The notes beneath the pieces were generated by a model. It had not been told where the DNA came from. It did not search any database and saw only the letters and a program-made list of their open reading frames with translations. Positions 37,071 to 46,397 of a stretch of DNA of 64,000 nucleotides are shown one piece after another. A program made the position numbers and the translations under genes. The first letter of the stretch is position 1. Each line of letters starts with the position of its first letter. Source of the DNA: Spongiibacter taiwanensis (GTDB taxonomy: Bacteria > Pseudomonadota > Gammaproteobacteria > Pseudomonadales > Spongiibacteraceae); assembly GCF_023702635.1 (NCBI RefSeq), contig NZ_CP098455.1, positions 2,418,001 through 2,482,000 of the forward strand, read 5' to 3'.

Positions 37071-37634
37071 CTAGCGACGAATTGCCGCGAGATAGACCTC
37101 AGCAAACTTTGGCGGACGGCTAATCGATAGCGGAATATTCAGCAGTCGAGCGATCTCCCGCGCCGAAATAATCCCGCGAATCTCATGCTGCTCGCGTTCC
37201 ACCACCAGGCAGTGCTCATCGCCGTATTGCTTTAATAGGTCGAGTACCTCGGCCACCGTCATGACCTCCAGATCGTGGTAATCCAGCACCTTAAGCCGAT
37301 CTCGGCGCTGCATCATGTCGGTAACCGTGAGCTCATTGCGGTTATGGCCATTGGCAACCTTCTTGATGAGCTCGTGATCGCTAAGATCCTCAAGGCTGAG
37401 AATGCCGACAAACTCCCCCTGGCCGTTTAGCACCAGTTTTAGTCGCTGGTGTGAGCGACGCATGATTTGTTCGGCATCCAGGGCCTTGGTGTCCGCGTCT
37501 ATGATGGCGGGTTCATGTTGGCGAAAATCGGTGAACACCGATAGTGCCGTCGAGCTCGCGCTCACCTCCTGAAAGTCACTTGGCCAAATCAGGTGATCGG
37601 TGCGATCCGCGTTGTACAAGGTAATATTTTTCAT
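37071..37634 (-). CDS. CBS-domain pair protein
   Basis: 187 residues. Two CBS motifs are visible: DAEQIMRRSHQRLKLVLNGQGEFVG and a second unit around VMTVAEVLDLLKQYGDEHCLVV ending in RGIISAREIAR. Stand-alone CBS pairs bind adenine nucleotides and act as energy sensors, but the partner is unknown. Start at 37634 (MKNITLYNAD) is preferred over an in-frame upstream start giving 10 more residues. Convergent with the DUF2126 gene across the terminator. Confidence 0.82.
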   Translation of the reverse strand: MKNITLYNADRTDHLIWPSDFQEVSASSTALSVFTDFRQHEPAIIDADTKALDAEQIMRRSHQRLKLVLNGQGEFVGILSLEDLSDHELIKKVANGHNRNELTVTDMMQRRDRLKVLDYHDLEVMTVAEVLDLLKQYGDEHCLVVEREQHEIRGIISAREIARLLNIPLSISRPPKFAEVYLAAIRR

Positions 37635-37704
37635 AATGTTCGTGCCTGTTTTGATTGCATACACAAACGCCGGGACTATTCCCGGGTTTGAATGGGAGTG
37701 GGAA

Positions 37705-38001
37705 TCAAATCAGGGCGGGTGGGGCGCGGATGGCCGGTGAGTGTGTGGGGCTAACGGCCGGGTGTTGATATTGGGCTACGCTCAGCGCGCTTCGCCAGAG
37801 CACCGTCGTACAGGTTTGCTGGTTCGCGGCGACATGGTCGTCGCCCTCAAATAGTTTGCCTTTGGATACGGTGACTGCGGTGCCGAGCTGGCTGTCGGCG
37901 GCGAATACTTTTCCGGCTTCGTGTTTGCTGCCCACCGCAGTCGAGCCACTGCATAGCAGTGCCAGGCTGAGGATAAGTTGTAGCGCAAACCGGAGGTTCA
38001 T
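37705..38001 (-). CDS. Small exported protein, unknown function
   Basis: 98 residues with a clear signal peptide (NLRFALQLILSLALLCSGST). The mature part has two cysteine positions counting the signal region, a short VFAADSQLGTAVTVSKG segment and a Pro/Ser-rich tail. No family recognised. AGGA lies 6 bases before the ATG at 38001. A longer in-frame reading from 38175 exists but would bury the signal peptide, so it is not preferred. Confidence 0.5.
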   Translation of the reverse strand: MNLRFALQLILSLALLCSGSTAVGSKHEAGKVFAADSQLGTAVTVSKGKLFEGDDHVAANQQTCTTVLWRSALSVAQYQHPAVSPTHSPAIRAPPALI

Positions 38002-38307
38002 GGCCATTCCTGAGAGGGGCGCAAAAGGGCTGTTAACGTATTTGATCATACGCCCAAATGTGGGACCTGCACAGCGGCAATAAGCGCCAGACCCTATAGG
38101 CGACGAACGACAAATTTGCTGCCGATATATCACAAAAAAATATAGGTATTTCTTTGCAAAATGTAGGTTCGGCAACTAATCTTTTTCAGTAAGAGTGAGT
38201 AATAGTGAGGGAGGAAGCCACACCGGAAACTTTGCAAAACGCCTTCTGATCAAGCTGTAAATCAGAGACGAGTGCCCGCGTTTAAATAAGAAAATTGGGA
38301 GTTGTCT
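38002..38307. other. Intergenic region between divergent exported-protein genes
   Basis: About 305 bases, AT-rich around 38105-38180 (CACAAAAAAATATAGG). Likely holds promoters for both divergent genes; I see no clear operator or RNA. Confidence 0.35.
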
Positions 38308-39129
38308 ATGAATATCAAACTAGCTTTCGTTGTTGTGCTATTGGTGCCAATGGTGGCCTGGGCGGGGAGCGCCGAAGTGCCGAAACCGAGGACGGTCGAG
38401 AATATTGATATCCGCTATGACCGGCCAAGTCGGCGCTCATCTGAAGAGGCCTTTTGGCAAATTCTGGAAACGCAAATGGCGGAAAAGCTACGCACGGTCG
38501 TCCGCGAGCAGATCGCGGTTCCCGATGGCTTGACCATTCATTTTGTCGACAGCCGCGAGGAGGATCTTTACTACGATAATGTCGACAATCAGATTGTGGT
38601 GTCCTACCGATTCTTGCCGAGTCTGGAGAAGCAGCTAAAGCGGTTGGATCTTGATATGACCGATGAAGAAATAGAGCGCGCGGCATTGCGCTTCACGCAG
38701 GTGGCGCTGCTGTTGGAGTTTTCTTATGCACTGCTTGATAAGGGCGACGTGTTTTATGTCGGCACTGGCCAGGAGCAGGCGTTGCCGTTGATGCTGGTGT
38801 TGCTGACCGAGTCAGACAAGATCAGTAATGTCGACACCTTCGAGCTACTCGGCCAGTTTCTGGCAATGACGCAGCAGATTGCCAATGCCGGAGATGACAA
38901 GGTCGGCGCATTTTGGCGCAATCGAGGCCTGTTGCCACAGCCGCCTTACGACGAGTTTTGCAGTGTTATTGGCAGCGATCCCACCGTGTATGCCGGCCTG
39001 GCGAAGGGCGCAAATTATTCGCCGGCCAGGGTGAAGTCCTGTGTGAAAGAGTTTAGAAACTCCAAGGGAGGGTGGCTTGCCCAGTTGCGCCCCCTGTTTA
39101 AAAACAACACGGCATTGGGCAGTCTTTAG
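38308..39129 (+). CDS. DUF4344-like exported protein, putative inactive metallopeptidase
   Basis: 273 residues with a signal peptide (NIKLAFVVVLLVPMVAWAG). The overall pattern resembles DUF4344 putative metallopeptidases: an acidic helix followed by ALLLEFSYALLDKGDVFYVGTGQEQA where the family has HExxH...E, and a C-terminal FCSVIGSDPTVYAGLAKG...RVKSCVKEF segment matching the conserved cysteine region. The zinc-binding HELGH is replaced by LEFSY, so catalysis is unlikely. GGGAG lies 6 bases before ATG 38308. Family assignment is by eye. Confidence 0.62.
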   Translation: MNIKLAFVVVLLVPMVAWAGSAEVPKPRTVENIDIRYDRPSRRSSEEAFWQILETQMAEKLRTVVREQIAVPDGLTIHFVDSREEDLYYDNVDNQIVVSYRFLPSLEKQLKRLDLDMTDEEIERAALRFTQVALLLEFSYALLDKGDVFYVGTGQEQALPLMLVLLTESDKISNVDTFELLGQFLAMTQQIANAGDDKVGAFWRNRGLLPQPPYDEFCSVIGSDPTVYAGLAKGANYSPARVKSCVKEFRNSKGGWLAQLRPLFKNNTALGSL

Positions 39130-39218
39130 TGCGGAGGTATTGCCCACATAAAATGGCCGGGGTGTGACAGCGCATCCCGGCTTTTTCTACATGCGGCTGA
39201 GCCTAATGAAAGTCCGCG

Positions 39219-39923
39219 TCAGCTTAAATGGCTGCGCATCAATTTTGGCAGGCAGCGGTTTACCACCTCGCCAATATAATCCAAAAATAGCGTGCCCATA
39301 CTGGAACGGAAATGCTCGGGGTTCTTGCTCGCCACCGCGATCACGCCATCCAGCGCGCCGGCTTTAATCGGAATGAGTGCCGCTGAGCCAATATGTTCGG
39401 CATGCTTGCCAAACAAAAACCGCAGTTCTTCGGGGCGCAGCACGCCGCATACGGCTTTTCTACTGCGCAGCAGGCCACCGATATTTTTCTGGGCATGTTC
39501 GATACTTTCGATACGCAGCTGGCTGCTACCCAGCTTGCTCGGGTCGGCAAACAAAATCAGGCAAGCATAATCCACCGCCTCAAAGTCATTGACCAGGCCG
39601 CGGCAGAGCGTATTGCTTAGTTCTTCCGGCCGCTTGGCTTCCAGCAGCGACAAAATCAGGGCCTTGCTCAATTCAAAAATTTGCTCGTTGCGCTGGGCGT
39701 TGTCGAGCAGGTTGCTCAGGCGGTTGCGCATATCCATGTTGCGCTCGCGCAGCACTTCTACCTGGCGCTCCAGCAGACTGACCGCCTTACCGGTCTGGTG
39801 GGACAGCTTGAGATCCGCCAGAAGATCTTCATTGGCCAGAAAAAAGCCGGGATGATTGCGCAGGTAGCGGGCAACATCGTCTTCGCTGGGCAGTGGGGAT
39901 TTCTTCTGGCTGGGTGTGTCCAC
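39219..39923 (-). CDS. DUF484 family (GAF-like) protein
   Basis: 234 residues: SEDDVARYLRNHPGFFLANEDLL at the N-terminus, a coiled coil (LLERQVEVLRERN), then a GAF-like domain. DUF484 genes regularly lie between dapF and xerC in gammaproteobacteria. Here dapF is directly upstream (8-base gap), but no xerC follows. Function unknown. Confidence 0.9.
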   Translation of the reverse strand: MDTPSQKKSPLPSEDDVARYLRNHPGFFLANEDLLADLKLSHQTGKAVSLLERQVEVLRERNMDMRNRLSNLLDNAQRNEQIFELSKALILSLLEAKRPEELSNTLCRGLVNDFEAVDYACLILFADPSKLGSSQLRIESIEHAQKNIGGLLRSRKAVCGVLRPEELRFLFGKHAEHIGSAALIPIKAGALDGVIAVASKNPEHFRSSMGTLFLDYIGEVVNRCLPKLMRSHLS

Positions 39924-39931
39924 GGTAGGTC

Positions 39932-40774
39932 CTATAGTTGAATTTGGCCTTCAAAGACCGTTGTTGCGGGTCCGGTCATGATAACGGGGTGGCCTAGCCC
40001 CTGCCACTCAATAGCCAGCGCGCCGCCCGGCAGGGTGACCTCAACACAATGATCCAGCTGGCCCTGCACAATGCCACTGACGACGGCGGCGCAGGCGCCG
40101 GTGCCGCAGGCCAGGGTTTCGCCCACGCCGCGCTCGAACACCCGCAAGCGGAGTTGGGTGCGGCTGATGATCTGGCAAAAGCCCACATTGACGCGTTGGG
40201 GGAAGCGGCTGTGGCTTTCCACAACCGGGCCAACAGTCTCGACCGGGGCGGAGTCCACGTCGGGTACCGACAGAATGACATGGGGGTTGCCCATCGATAC
40301 CGCGCCGACCTGCCAGTGCACACCATTGACGTCGAGGTCGTAGGTGCTTTGCTGCTCGGGGGCGGTGAAGGGGATGCGCTTGGGGTCGAGAATGGGCTCG
40401 CCCATATCCACCCGCACCTGACGATTGTCGGTGACCTCCAGCTCAATGATCCCGGCGAGGGTTTCCACCTTGATGGATTTCTTGCCGGTCAGGCGCTTGT
40501 CGCGCACATAGCGGGCGAAGCAGCGGGCGCCATTGCCGCATTGCTCTACCTCGCTGCCTTCGGCGTTGTAGATGCGGTAGCAGAAGTCGACGTCGGGTTG
40601 GCTCGGGATCTCGACCAGCAGCACCTGGTCGCAGCCGATACCAAAATGGCGGTCGGCAATCTTACGAATATGGTGGGGTTTGATTTTGAAGCGCTGGGTG
40701 ATGAGGTCTATCACCACAAAGTCGTTGCCCAGGCCATGCATTTTTGTGAAGCGTAACAGCATCGAAATGTCCAT
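39932..40774 (-). CDS. dapF: Diaminopimelate epimerase
   Basis: 280 residues. Interconverts LL- and meso-diaminopimelate for lysine and peptidoglycan. Both active-site cysteines are in place: [14 protein letters not shown] and [18 protein letters not shown] at 40774 has GAGG 8 bases before it; an ATG 12 bases further in ([10 protein letters not shown]) matches the common N-terminus and is also possible. Part of the lptM-lysA-dapF-DUF484 run. Confidence 0.96.
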   Translation of the reverse strand: MDISMLLRFTKMHGLGNDFVVIDLITQRFKIKPHHIRKIADRHFGIGCDQVLLVEIPSQPDVDFCYRIYNAEGSEVEQCGNGARCFARYVRDKRLTGKKSIKVETLAGIIELEVTDNRQVRVDMGEPILDPKRIPFTAPEQQSTYDLDVNGVHWQVGAVSMGNPHVILSVPDVDSAPVETVGPVVESHSRFPQRVNVGFCQIISRTQLRLRVFERGVGETLACGTGACAAVVSGIVQGQLDHCVEVTLPGGALAIEWQGLGHPVIMTGPATTVFEGQIQL

Positions 40775-40867
40775 GTATTGCGCCTCGCCGAGGACGCTGA
40801 AGGCCGGCCGAAAAAGATTGGCGCGGCCTGAAAGGATGCTGGCCCGTGCTCCCGACGGTGTTGTGCC

Positions 40868-42115
40868 TCAGGGGAGTAAGGATTCGCCACGCATCAGGTC
40901 GGCGATGGTCTCGCGTGCCCGAACGAGGTAGTGCTGGTCGCCATCGACCATGACTTCGGCTACACGCCCACGGCTATTGTAATTGGAACTCATGGTAAAT
41001 CCATAGGCGCCGCTGGACGCCAGCGCCAGCAGATCGCCCTCGGCCAAAGCGAGGGTGCGGTCTTTGGCGAGAAAGTCGCCGGTCTCGCATACCGGGCCCA
41101 CCACATCATAGCTGCGCGCGGGCGCGCTGCTTTGCTCGCTGACCGGCAGCAAATCCATCCAGGCGGAGTAGAGCGACGGCCGCAGCATGTCGTTCATGGC
41201 AGCGTCGATCACCGCAAAATTTTTGTGCTCATTGAGCTTGAGGTATTCCACCCGGGTGAGCAGTACGCCGGCGTTGGCGGCAATAGAGCGGCCGGGTTCA
41301 AACATGAGCTTGAGTCCCCGCCCCTGCAGTTTGGCCAGTACCTGGCTGACATAGTCGCCGGTCGAGGGCGGCTGTTCGTCTCGGTAGCGCACCCCAAGCC
41401 CGCCGCCGAGATCCAGGTGTTCAAGCGAGATGCCCTGGGCGGCCAGCTCGTCGATTAGCAGCAGAACCCGGTCGAGGGCATCGAGGAAGGGGCGGGTCTC
41501 GGTCAGCTGGGAGCCGATATGACAGTCCACGCCTTTCACTTCAATATGGCTCAGCGCGGCGGCGCGGCGGTAGACCTTGGGTGCCAGTTGAAAGTCGATG
41601 CCAAATTTGTTGTCGCGCAGGCCGGTGGAAATATAGGGGTGGGTTTTGGCATCCACGTCCGGGTTCACCCGGATCGACACCGGCGCCTGCTTGCCCATGT
41701 CGGCAGCCACCTCGTTGAGCCGCTCCAGCTCAGCTTCCGATTCGACATTGAAGCAGTGAATGCCCACTTCCAGTGCCCGGCGCATTTCTGCCGCCGTTTT
41801 GCCCACACCCGAGAAAACCACCTTGGCCGGGTCGCCACCGGCGGCAAGAACCCGCTCTAACTCCCCCTGGGAGACGATATCAAAGCCGGCGCCCCGACGC
41901 GCCAGTACATTCAATACGGCAATATTGGAGTTGGCTTTGACCGCATAACAGATCAGCCCCGGATGGTTGCCCAGCGCCTGGGCGTACTCGTCAAAGCGTT
42001 GCTCCAGATAGGCTCTGGAGTAGATATAGCAAGGGCTGCCGTAGGTGCTGGCGATGTGGTGTAGTGGCACGTTCTCGGCGTGGAGCTGGCCGTTTTGGTA
42101 CTGAAAAGGGTTCAT
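40868..42115 (-). CDS. lysA: Diaminopimelate decarboxylase
   Basis: 415 residues. PLP-dependent last step of lysine synthesis. The PLP lysine is in ICYAVKANSN; the HIGSQL region and the dimer-interface cysteine motif PVCETGDFLA are present. It is downstream of the small lipoprotein gene and upstream of dapF, the usual order. Confidence 0.97.
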   Translation of the reverse strand: MNPFQYQNGQLHAENVPLHHIASTYGSPCYIYSRAYLEQRFDEYAQALGNHPGLICYAVKANSNIAVLNVLARRGAGFDIVSQGELERVLAAGGDPAKVVFSGVGKTAAEMRRALEVGIHCFNVESEAELERLNEVAADMGKQAPVSIRVNPDVDAKTHPYISTGLRDNKFGIDFQLAPKVYRRAAALSHIEVKGVDCHIGSQLTETRPFLDALDRVLLLIDELAAQGISLEHLDLGGGLGVRYRDEQPPSTGDYVSQVLAKLQGRGLKLMFEPGRSIAANAGVLLTRVEYLKLNEHKNFAVIDAAMNDMLRPSLYSAWMDLLPVSEQSSAPARSYDVVGPVCETGDFLAKDRTLALAEGDLLALASSGAYGFTMSSNYNSRGRVAEVMVDGDQHYLVRARETIADLMRGESLLP

Positions 42116-42148
42116 GAGTGACTCTGTTGGTAAATAAGGAGCGCGGTG

Positions 42149-42316
42149 TTACTGGCTGGCGGGGGCCGCCGGTGCTTCCCCGGTTGTCTGGTTTCCTGCC
42201 GGTTCGGTGTCCGCCTCGGGATAGACCAGCGGGCCGGTCTGGCCACAGGCCTGTAGCAGTACGACCTGCAGCAGCACGAATAGTGAAGCAAAAGTCAGTT
42301 TGCGAATGGCGTTCAC
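42149..42316 (-). CDS. lptM: Small outer-membrane lipoprotein, LptM (YifL) type
   Basis: 55 residues from a GTG at 42316: a short hydrophobic signal, then the lipobox and hallmark LQACGQTGPLVYP, followed by a Pro/Ala-rich tail. LptM/YifL proteins help assemble the LPS translocon LptDE, and the gene sits between cyaA and lysA in many gammaproteobacteria. A longer in-frame reading from 42364 would precede the signal with extra residues and is rejected. Confidence 0.85.
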   Translation of the reverse strand: MNAIRKLTFASLFVLLQVVLLQACGQTGPLVYPEADTEPAGNQTTGEAPAAPASQ

Positions 42317-42400
42317 AGTTTCGGCCCCCGGCGGACAGTAAAGCCGGGCATTATACCTGCCCACTTCCCCGGGCCGAAAGGTTTGTCCGTTTAGGGCGAT

Positions 42401-45172
42401 CTATGACGCCGGGAAGGTGGCGGCGGGCTGGGCGGCGGCCTCAAAGAGCAGTTCTTCCAAGTGGGCTTTGTAGCGCAGGTAAACGCAAGTTTGCAGGCCG
42501 GCCTTACCCAGCGTAATGCGTCGAAATCCGGCGTTGAGGTCAATGGCGCCGCTGGCAACCATCCGTCTGGCAACCGCGCCGAGTTGCTGCTTACCGAGTT
42601 TGGCATAGCGGAAAATCTGGCCATTGCAGGCCAGGTCGAATGCCGCTTTGCCGGTCGCGGCCGAGCAAGCGCGAGCCTCGAGATAAGCAGATTGACTGGT
42701 AATGCTGGCCTGCGCTTCGATCGGAATGGCCTGCCATCGATCCTGTTGGCGATTGAGGGTGAAAAAATGGAGGTGGTAATGGGCCTGCTGTTCAAGACGG
42801 GTTCGCATCAGAAAATGGCGCAGCGTGGTGGCCACTAGCTCAGCGGGACAATTCGGATACTTCAGGCGCACCAAAGAGCCCCGCTCGTCGCTGACATAAG
42901 CCTCGACGATATTGTCCTCTGCCCGCAAAAACACCTGGCAATCGGGGTTTTGGCTGTGTTGGCTGATGGCGGCGAGAATGGAGATAGGCAGGCAGTGGCG
43001 TTCCAGCATAAAGGGGCTGAACACTGCCTGGCCGCGACCCAGGGTTTGCAGCAGTGCGTCGGCCGAATCAACTCGCTGCGAGTCGAGCGCGGCGTTGCCC
43101 TGCTGCAGAATGTGGTAGCCGTCGGCCAGTTTGAGGACAAAGCGCTGGGTTAAATCGGTGCGCCGAAAGCTGGCAACCATTTCGTCGGCGAGCTGTTGAA
43201 GGTTGGTGGTCAATGCGCCCTGCCGGTCATTGGCGCAAAAGAAGTGGGGCTTCAGGGTGGGGCCGTCGCGCTCGGCCAGCAAAATCTGATGGAAGGCTTT
43301 GAGGCCGTTAATGAGCGTTTCGGGGCCGAAAAATGCCCTGGAAGAGACCTCGCCCCAGCTGTTGATAATCACCAGCTCCATCTGGTTGACCGGAAAAGCG
43401 TTATCTTTGTTAGGCACGCCGCTGCCCCCCAGGCTGGCCAGGCCATCCTGACTGAGATTGACATACACCATCACTTGAACCGGACGTTTGGCCTGGGTGA
43501 AGGCGTTATGCTGGGAGGGGTCCCCCGCTGCGGCGGTGCGGGGCAGGCGCTCTCGAAGGTCATTGCTAACGGAAATTAATTGGCGCTCGTCCATGCCACC
43601 GAGATTGTCCTGAATACGCAAGCGCGTTTGACTGCCAATCAAGCCATTGCAATGACACCAGCACAGCAGGGCGATGAGGTGGTCACTTTCATTGAGCACC
43701 TCATCGCGGGTGGTGTTGTCCAGCTCGCGCTGGCTCACTCGCCAGCGCCGTTGATGGCCGTAGCCGGTGGCGGTGAAAAATAACTGCTGCTCTTCCAGGT
43801 TCACCGCAATGCCGCGATTGAACCACTCAACTTTGTGGCGTTTGCGTTCAAAGGCCGCGTAGAGCTTGCGCCCGAGCAGATTCATTTCCCGGGAGTTGAT
43901 CAGTGCAGGACTATTGATACGGCGGGCGAAGCTTTGCAGAAAGCGGTAGCTGCTTGTGAGCTCTGCCACCAGCTGTTTGTGCTCTTCGCTGACTCGCCGT
44001 AGTTTCCAATGGTATTGGGTATCCAGGTTGAGTAGCTGCTCGTTGCTCCACTGCCAGTCTTTGATAAGAGAGGCCAGCAGTGTTCGCTGCCATTGCGGGC
44101 CGTGGTCACCCTGGCTAGAGGCATGCTGGCCGATTTTGAAGTAGAAGGCGCGCTTAAGCAGCTCGAGCCGCCCGGGCTCGTCCCGGTTGTCCAGATAGTC
44201 AGCGAGCTTGCGGTACACCAGCACATACGGATCAAGGGAGTCGGCATCGGTATTACCGGTATAAACGGCCGTCTTTAGCTGCAAACTGAGGGGGCGCACA
44301 TTGGGGTATTCGTCGGCGTAGGCCTCGGTGAGCAGTAGTTTGATAATCGCTTTGTAAGGCGAAGTGATGGCCTTGTAGAGTTGCCACACACCGGCGCCGA
44401 TAAATTCGCCGGCGGGTATGTCGGCGACGCCACCGAAATCGATCGATTCCTCACTGCTGACCAGTCCATCGCTGCGCAATATTGCGCTGTACTCGGCGTA
44501 GTTGGCTTCTTCCTCCGGGGGGACCAGCCACCAGATCGGGTAGCGGCCCGCCAGCAACACCACACTGCGGTAAAACTCGTCCAACAGCAAAATATGCTGA
44601 CTGGTGCCCGCCGCCTCCGCGCTCAGTTGGCTGCGCTGACCTCGCCGGAATTGCTCGCTTTCCATCAAAAAGATGTGGATCTCCAGGCCTAGCGAGTCTG
44701 CCCATTGGGTAATCGCTGCGGCCTTGCGCTGGAGCAGCGTGATGGCTTCAGTGGTCAGCCGAGCCCGGTGACACAGCCAGATGTCCAGGTCTGAATTGGG
44801 CGCGTGGGCTACCGTGCCGCAGGAACCCATCAGAAAAATACTGTGAATCGCGTTGCTGTTGTGTTGTGGGTGGCGGTAATCGAAGCTGGCCGAAATATGG
44901 GTTTTAACCCGTGCGAGAATGTCGTTGGCTACCCGGTAATTGTCGAGCCCACAGGGCGCGTCCGCACCGACATAGCCGGGTAACACCGGGTGGTTAACGT
45001 GAAAAAGCAGGGGCAGCAGATCCAGGATCAGCTGTTGCCGCGCTTTGAGCACGCTGCGAGTGCGGAGCAAGCGTTCCCGGTTCAGTGTCAGAAAGCGCTC
45101 GCGAATACGCGCCATTTCCTCCCGGTCAATTTCCCGGTCGAACAGGCTTGGCAGTGTCGGTTCGACAGACAT
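42401..45172 (-). CDS. cyaA: Class I adenylate cyclase
   Basis: 923 residues, somewhat longer than the 848 of E. coli CyaA. The nucleotidyltransferase active site is GSCGTVAHAPNSDLDIWLCH near residue 115, with the two catalytic aspartates in DLD. The C-terminal regulatory half has low-complexity ends. The product is cAMP, the effector of CRP-type regulators. It is the first gene of a probable cyaA-lptM-lysA-dapF-DUF484 run on this strand. Confidence 0.95.
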   Translation of the reverse strand: MSVEPTLPSLFDREIDREEMARIRERFLTLNRERLLRTRSVLKARQQLILDLLPLLFHVNHPVLPGYVGADAPCGLDNYRVANDILARVKTHISASFDYRHPQHNSNAIHSIFLMGSCGTVAHAPNSDLDIWLCHRARLTTEAITLLQRKAAAITQWADSLGLEIHIFLMESEQFRRGQRSQLSAEAAGTSQHILLLDEFYRSVVLLAGRYPIWWLVPPEEEANYAEYSAILRSDGLVSSEESIDFGGVADIPAGEFIGAGVWQLYKAITSPYKAIIKLLLTEAYADEYPNVRPLSLQLKTAVYTGNTDADSLDPYVLVYRKLADYLDNRDEPGRLELLKRAFYFKIGQHASSQGDHGPQWQRTLLASLIKDWQWSNEQLLNLDTQYHWKLRRVSEEHKQLVAELTSSYRFLQSFARRINSPALINSREMNLLGRKLYAAFERKRHKVEWFNRGIAVNLEEQQLFFTATGYGHQRRWRVSQRELDNTTRDEVLNESDHLIALLCWCHCNGLIGSQTRLRIQDNLGGMDERQLISVSNDLRERLPRTAAAGDPSQHNAFTQAKRPVQVMVYVNLSQDGLASLGGSGVPNKDNAFPVNQMELVIINSWGEVSSRAFFGPETLINGLKAFHQILLAERDGPTLKPHFFCANDRQGALTTNLQQLADEMVASFRRTDLTQRFVLKLADGYHILQQGNAALDSQRVDSADALLQTLGRGQAVFSPFMLERHCLPISILAAISQHSQNPDCQVFLRAEDNIVEAYVSDERGSLVRLKYPNCPAELVATTLRHFLMRTRLEQQAHYHLHFFTLNRQQDRWQAIPIEAQASITSQSAYLEARACSAATGKAAFDLACNGQIFRYAKLGKQQLGAVARRMVASGAIDLNAGFRRITLGKAGLQTCVYLRYKAHLEELLFEAAAQPAATFPAS

Positions 45173-45417
45173 GAATGCGGTCCCTGAAAATAGCGGGGCA
45201 GCCGCCCCTGGCAGCTTTCGCCGGAGTCCATTTAGACCCTTGAGCGCGGCGATGTCTATAGGTGGCTTTGCTGAAAAGAAGGCGATGCCGCCGATGATTT
45301 TGTTTGCCCGCCAATCCCTGTGCCCAAGTGCTGCCCGAAATTGGCAACGGCCGGGCTCCGTCGTGTCCTGAGCGTTAGGGAACGGGTCGCACAGTCTCTA
45401 TCCCTCTGTTCCTTGGG

Positions 45418-46396
45418 CGCAAGCCAAGGGTCCACGAACGACGGCAGGGGCTTAAAGGTTGGTGCCAGCATCGATGGACCCTTCGCTGCGCTCAGGGAGC
45501 GACGTGGTGGGAGCGCGGAGTAAGGTATTTCGTCTCAAGCGCTTTCCTCGACGCTCTCTGAGCGCAGCGAAGAGGCCATGAACGATGGCGGGGTGTGCCA
45601 TTGCCGGGACCCTTCCCTGGCGGTCAGGGAGCGACAGGGTGGATGGTATGGCGGTGGCGCCCCTTTTCGCTGATAGTTAGGGGGCGATAGGGCAAGGGCC
45701 TCTGGTTGGGGCTCGTGTACGAGCTTTTCTGCCGCCGTTCGTGGGCTCTTCCGCTGCGCGTCAGAGATGATGGAATACGGTGGTAATTTGAATTGATGCA
45801 GTTGTCTGTTCGGTGCCCAGGCCGGGAGCTAACGCAGGCGCGTGTCGACATTGGCGCCTGCCCCATTCTGATGTCCCTTGAGCGTCAGTGGAGGGTCCAC
45901 TCAGGCTCTCTATTCCCTCGTTCCCTGAGCGTAAGCGAAGGGGCCACGAACGGCGGCGGGGGCTTAAAGGTTGGTGCCTTCAACTATGGACCCTTCCCTG
46001 GTGGTCAGGGAGCGATATAGTGGTAAATCGATGTTTCTAATTCGGTCAGGGAACGATGGTGGGGGCTGGGGTGTTCTGCCCTGAGCGCTTTCCTCGACGC
46101 TTTCTGAGCGCAGCGAAGAGGCCGTGAACGACGGCGGGGGCGTGAATTCTGTGCCATTGCCGGGACTCTTCCCTGGCGGTCAGGGGGCGGCGTGGCTGGT
46201 AGGGTATTTCGTCTCAAGCGCTTTCCTCGACGTTCTCTGAGCGCAGCGAAGAGTCCACGAACGACGGCGGGGGCGTGAATCCTGTGCCATTGCCAGTGGG
46301 CCCTTCCCTGGTGGTCAGGGAGCGATAAATTAAAGGTTTCTGGCCGCAGCGAAGGGGTTTCGGGTTGCCGCCTTTTCGTAGGCTCTTCCGCTACGC
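45418..46396. repeat. Cluster of REP/BIME-like hairpin repeats
   Basis: The 1.2-kb gap between cyaA and hyuA has no gene but at least five forward units of a short hairpin element (near 45415, 45557, 45918, 46102 and 46229), three reverse ones (near 45475, 45738 and 46376), and inverted relatives of the form GGACCCTTCCCTGG...CAGGGAGCGA after most forward units (45608, 45988, 46165, 46298). Forward core: CTCTGAGCGCAGCGAAGAG, followed by GCCACGAACGACGG. Forward plus inverted elements about 45 bases apart give a BIME-like arrangement. Short open frames across this region are translations of the repeats. Confidence 0.85.
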
Positions 46397-46397
46397 G

